A stretch of 5,104 bases of DNA from Actinomycetota bacterium (GTDB lineage: Bacteria > Acidobacteriota > Blastocatellia > Chloracidobacteriales > Chloracidobacteriaceae). Where the stretch lies: positions 1 through 5,104 of the forward strand of contig JAAFHI010000332.1 of assembly GCA_013298335.1 (NCBI GenBank). The letters run 5' to 3'. The notes below the pieces were generated by a model, which was not told the DNA's origin, did no database searches, and saw only the letters and a program-made list of their open reading frames with translations. Shown here piece by piece: positions 4,677 to 5,104 of this stretch. Both the position numbers and the translations under genes were made by a program. Position 1 is the stretch's first letter, and every line of letters begins with the position of its first letter.

Positions 4677-5104
4677 ATGACCGGACGCCGGCTTCCCTTT
4701 TCATTCCGGGCGCTGCTCGCCTGCGCCTTGCTCCCGTTCATTGTTTCAATGGTTCGGGGGCAAGCCCCTCCGCCCGGTGACCCGCGACCGGGCGACGTCG
4801 CGACCGTGAGCTACGCCGATGGGAAATACGGGTACGCCGTCTACCTTCCGAAGAACTTCACGCCGGAGGGCCGCTTTCCCATCGTCTACTGCTTCGATCC
4901 CGGCGGACGCGGGAAAGTCCCGGTAGAACGATTCAAGGCAGTTGCCGAAAAGTACGGCTACATCGTCGTCGGCTCGAACGACTCCCGGAACGGCCCGGTC
5001 ACCGATCTCACTGCCATCGTCAACGGACTGCTCGCCGACACGCAGAACCGGTTTCCGATTGCGCCGGGACGACTCTACGTCGCGGGCTTCTCGGGCGGCG
5101 CGCG
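4677..5104 (+). CDS. Exported alpha/beta-hydrolase, esterase/dienelactone-hydrolase-like (3' end outside window)
   Basis: The window holds 142 residues of an open frame from the ATG. Residues 1-30 form a Sec signal peptide: R4, R5 and R11, a hydrophobic core of Leu/Ala/Phe, then GQA before a Pro-rich stretch. The mature part begins with a beta-rich segment (KYGYAVYLPKNF at 50-61), then PIVYCFDPGGRG (68-79), which fits the strand and oxyanion-hole region of serine esterases. YGYIVVGSNDSRNG follows at 93-106. GRLYVAGFSGG (131-141) is the nucleophile elbow with G-x-S-x-G and Ser139 as the likely catalytic serine. The Asp and His of the triad would lie outside the window. The layout recalls secreted esterases of the PHB-depolymerase/feruloyl-esterase/dienelactone-hydrolase type; the substrate cannot be told. 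The gene is divergent from the channel gene, with 140 bp between the starts. Confidence 0.83.
   Translation, partial: MTGRRLPFSFRALLACALLPFIVSMVRGQAPPPGDPRPGDVATVSYADGKYGYAVYLPKNFTPEGRFPIVYCFDPGGRGKVPVERFKAVAEKYGYIVVGSNDSRNGPVTDLTAIVNGLLADTQNRFPIAPGRLYVAGFSGGA

Overview
This is a GC-rich bacterial chromosomal window with four protein genes, two of them cut by the window edges. Three run on the minus strand: a cyclic-nucleotide-binding MscS-type channel (4536 to 3040), an exported dikinase-like protein (2819 to 912) and a flippase-like membrane protein (660 to beyond base 1). The fourth, an exported alpha/beta-hydrolase (4677 to beyond 5104), runs divergently on the plus strand. I cannot name the organism. 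The exported proteins, long repeat-bearing gaps and small dispersed repeats resemble large-genome environmental bacteria such as the PVC group, Acidobacteria or Myxococcota, but this is an impression from style, not a phylogenetic result.

Layout. 1-660: N-terminal two thirds of a multi-pass protein of the lysylphosphatidylglycerol synthase TM/flippase-like type. 661-911: non-coding, with a two-part stem-loop (751-795) and a 16-bp-period tandem repeat (874-900). 912-2819: a 635-residue protein with a signal peptide, a family-specific N-terminal region, a phosphohistidine swivel domain and a C-terminal ATP-grasp domain, in the order found in glucan water dikinase. 2820-3039: non-coding, with a Shine-Dalgarno site, a short ATCYGTG-type repeat and a 168-bp REPIN-like nested palindrome. 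3040-4536: the channel gene. 4537-4676: divergent intergenic region with a good sigma70-type promoter for the channel gene and two operator-like repeats. 4677-5104: start of the hydrolase gene.

The three minus-strand genes are separated by 220 and 251 bp gaps that carry repeats, so they do not look like a tight operon and I see no clear shared pathway. The most notable points are the exported ATP-dependent dikinase-like protein, the unusually well-ordered nested palindrome between two genes, and the paired repeat over the channel promoter. I see no CRISPR array, tRNA, rRNA, transposase gene or obvious defence system.
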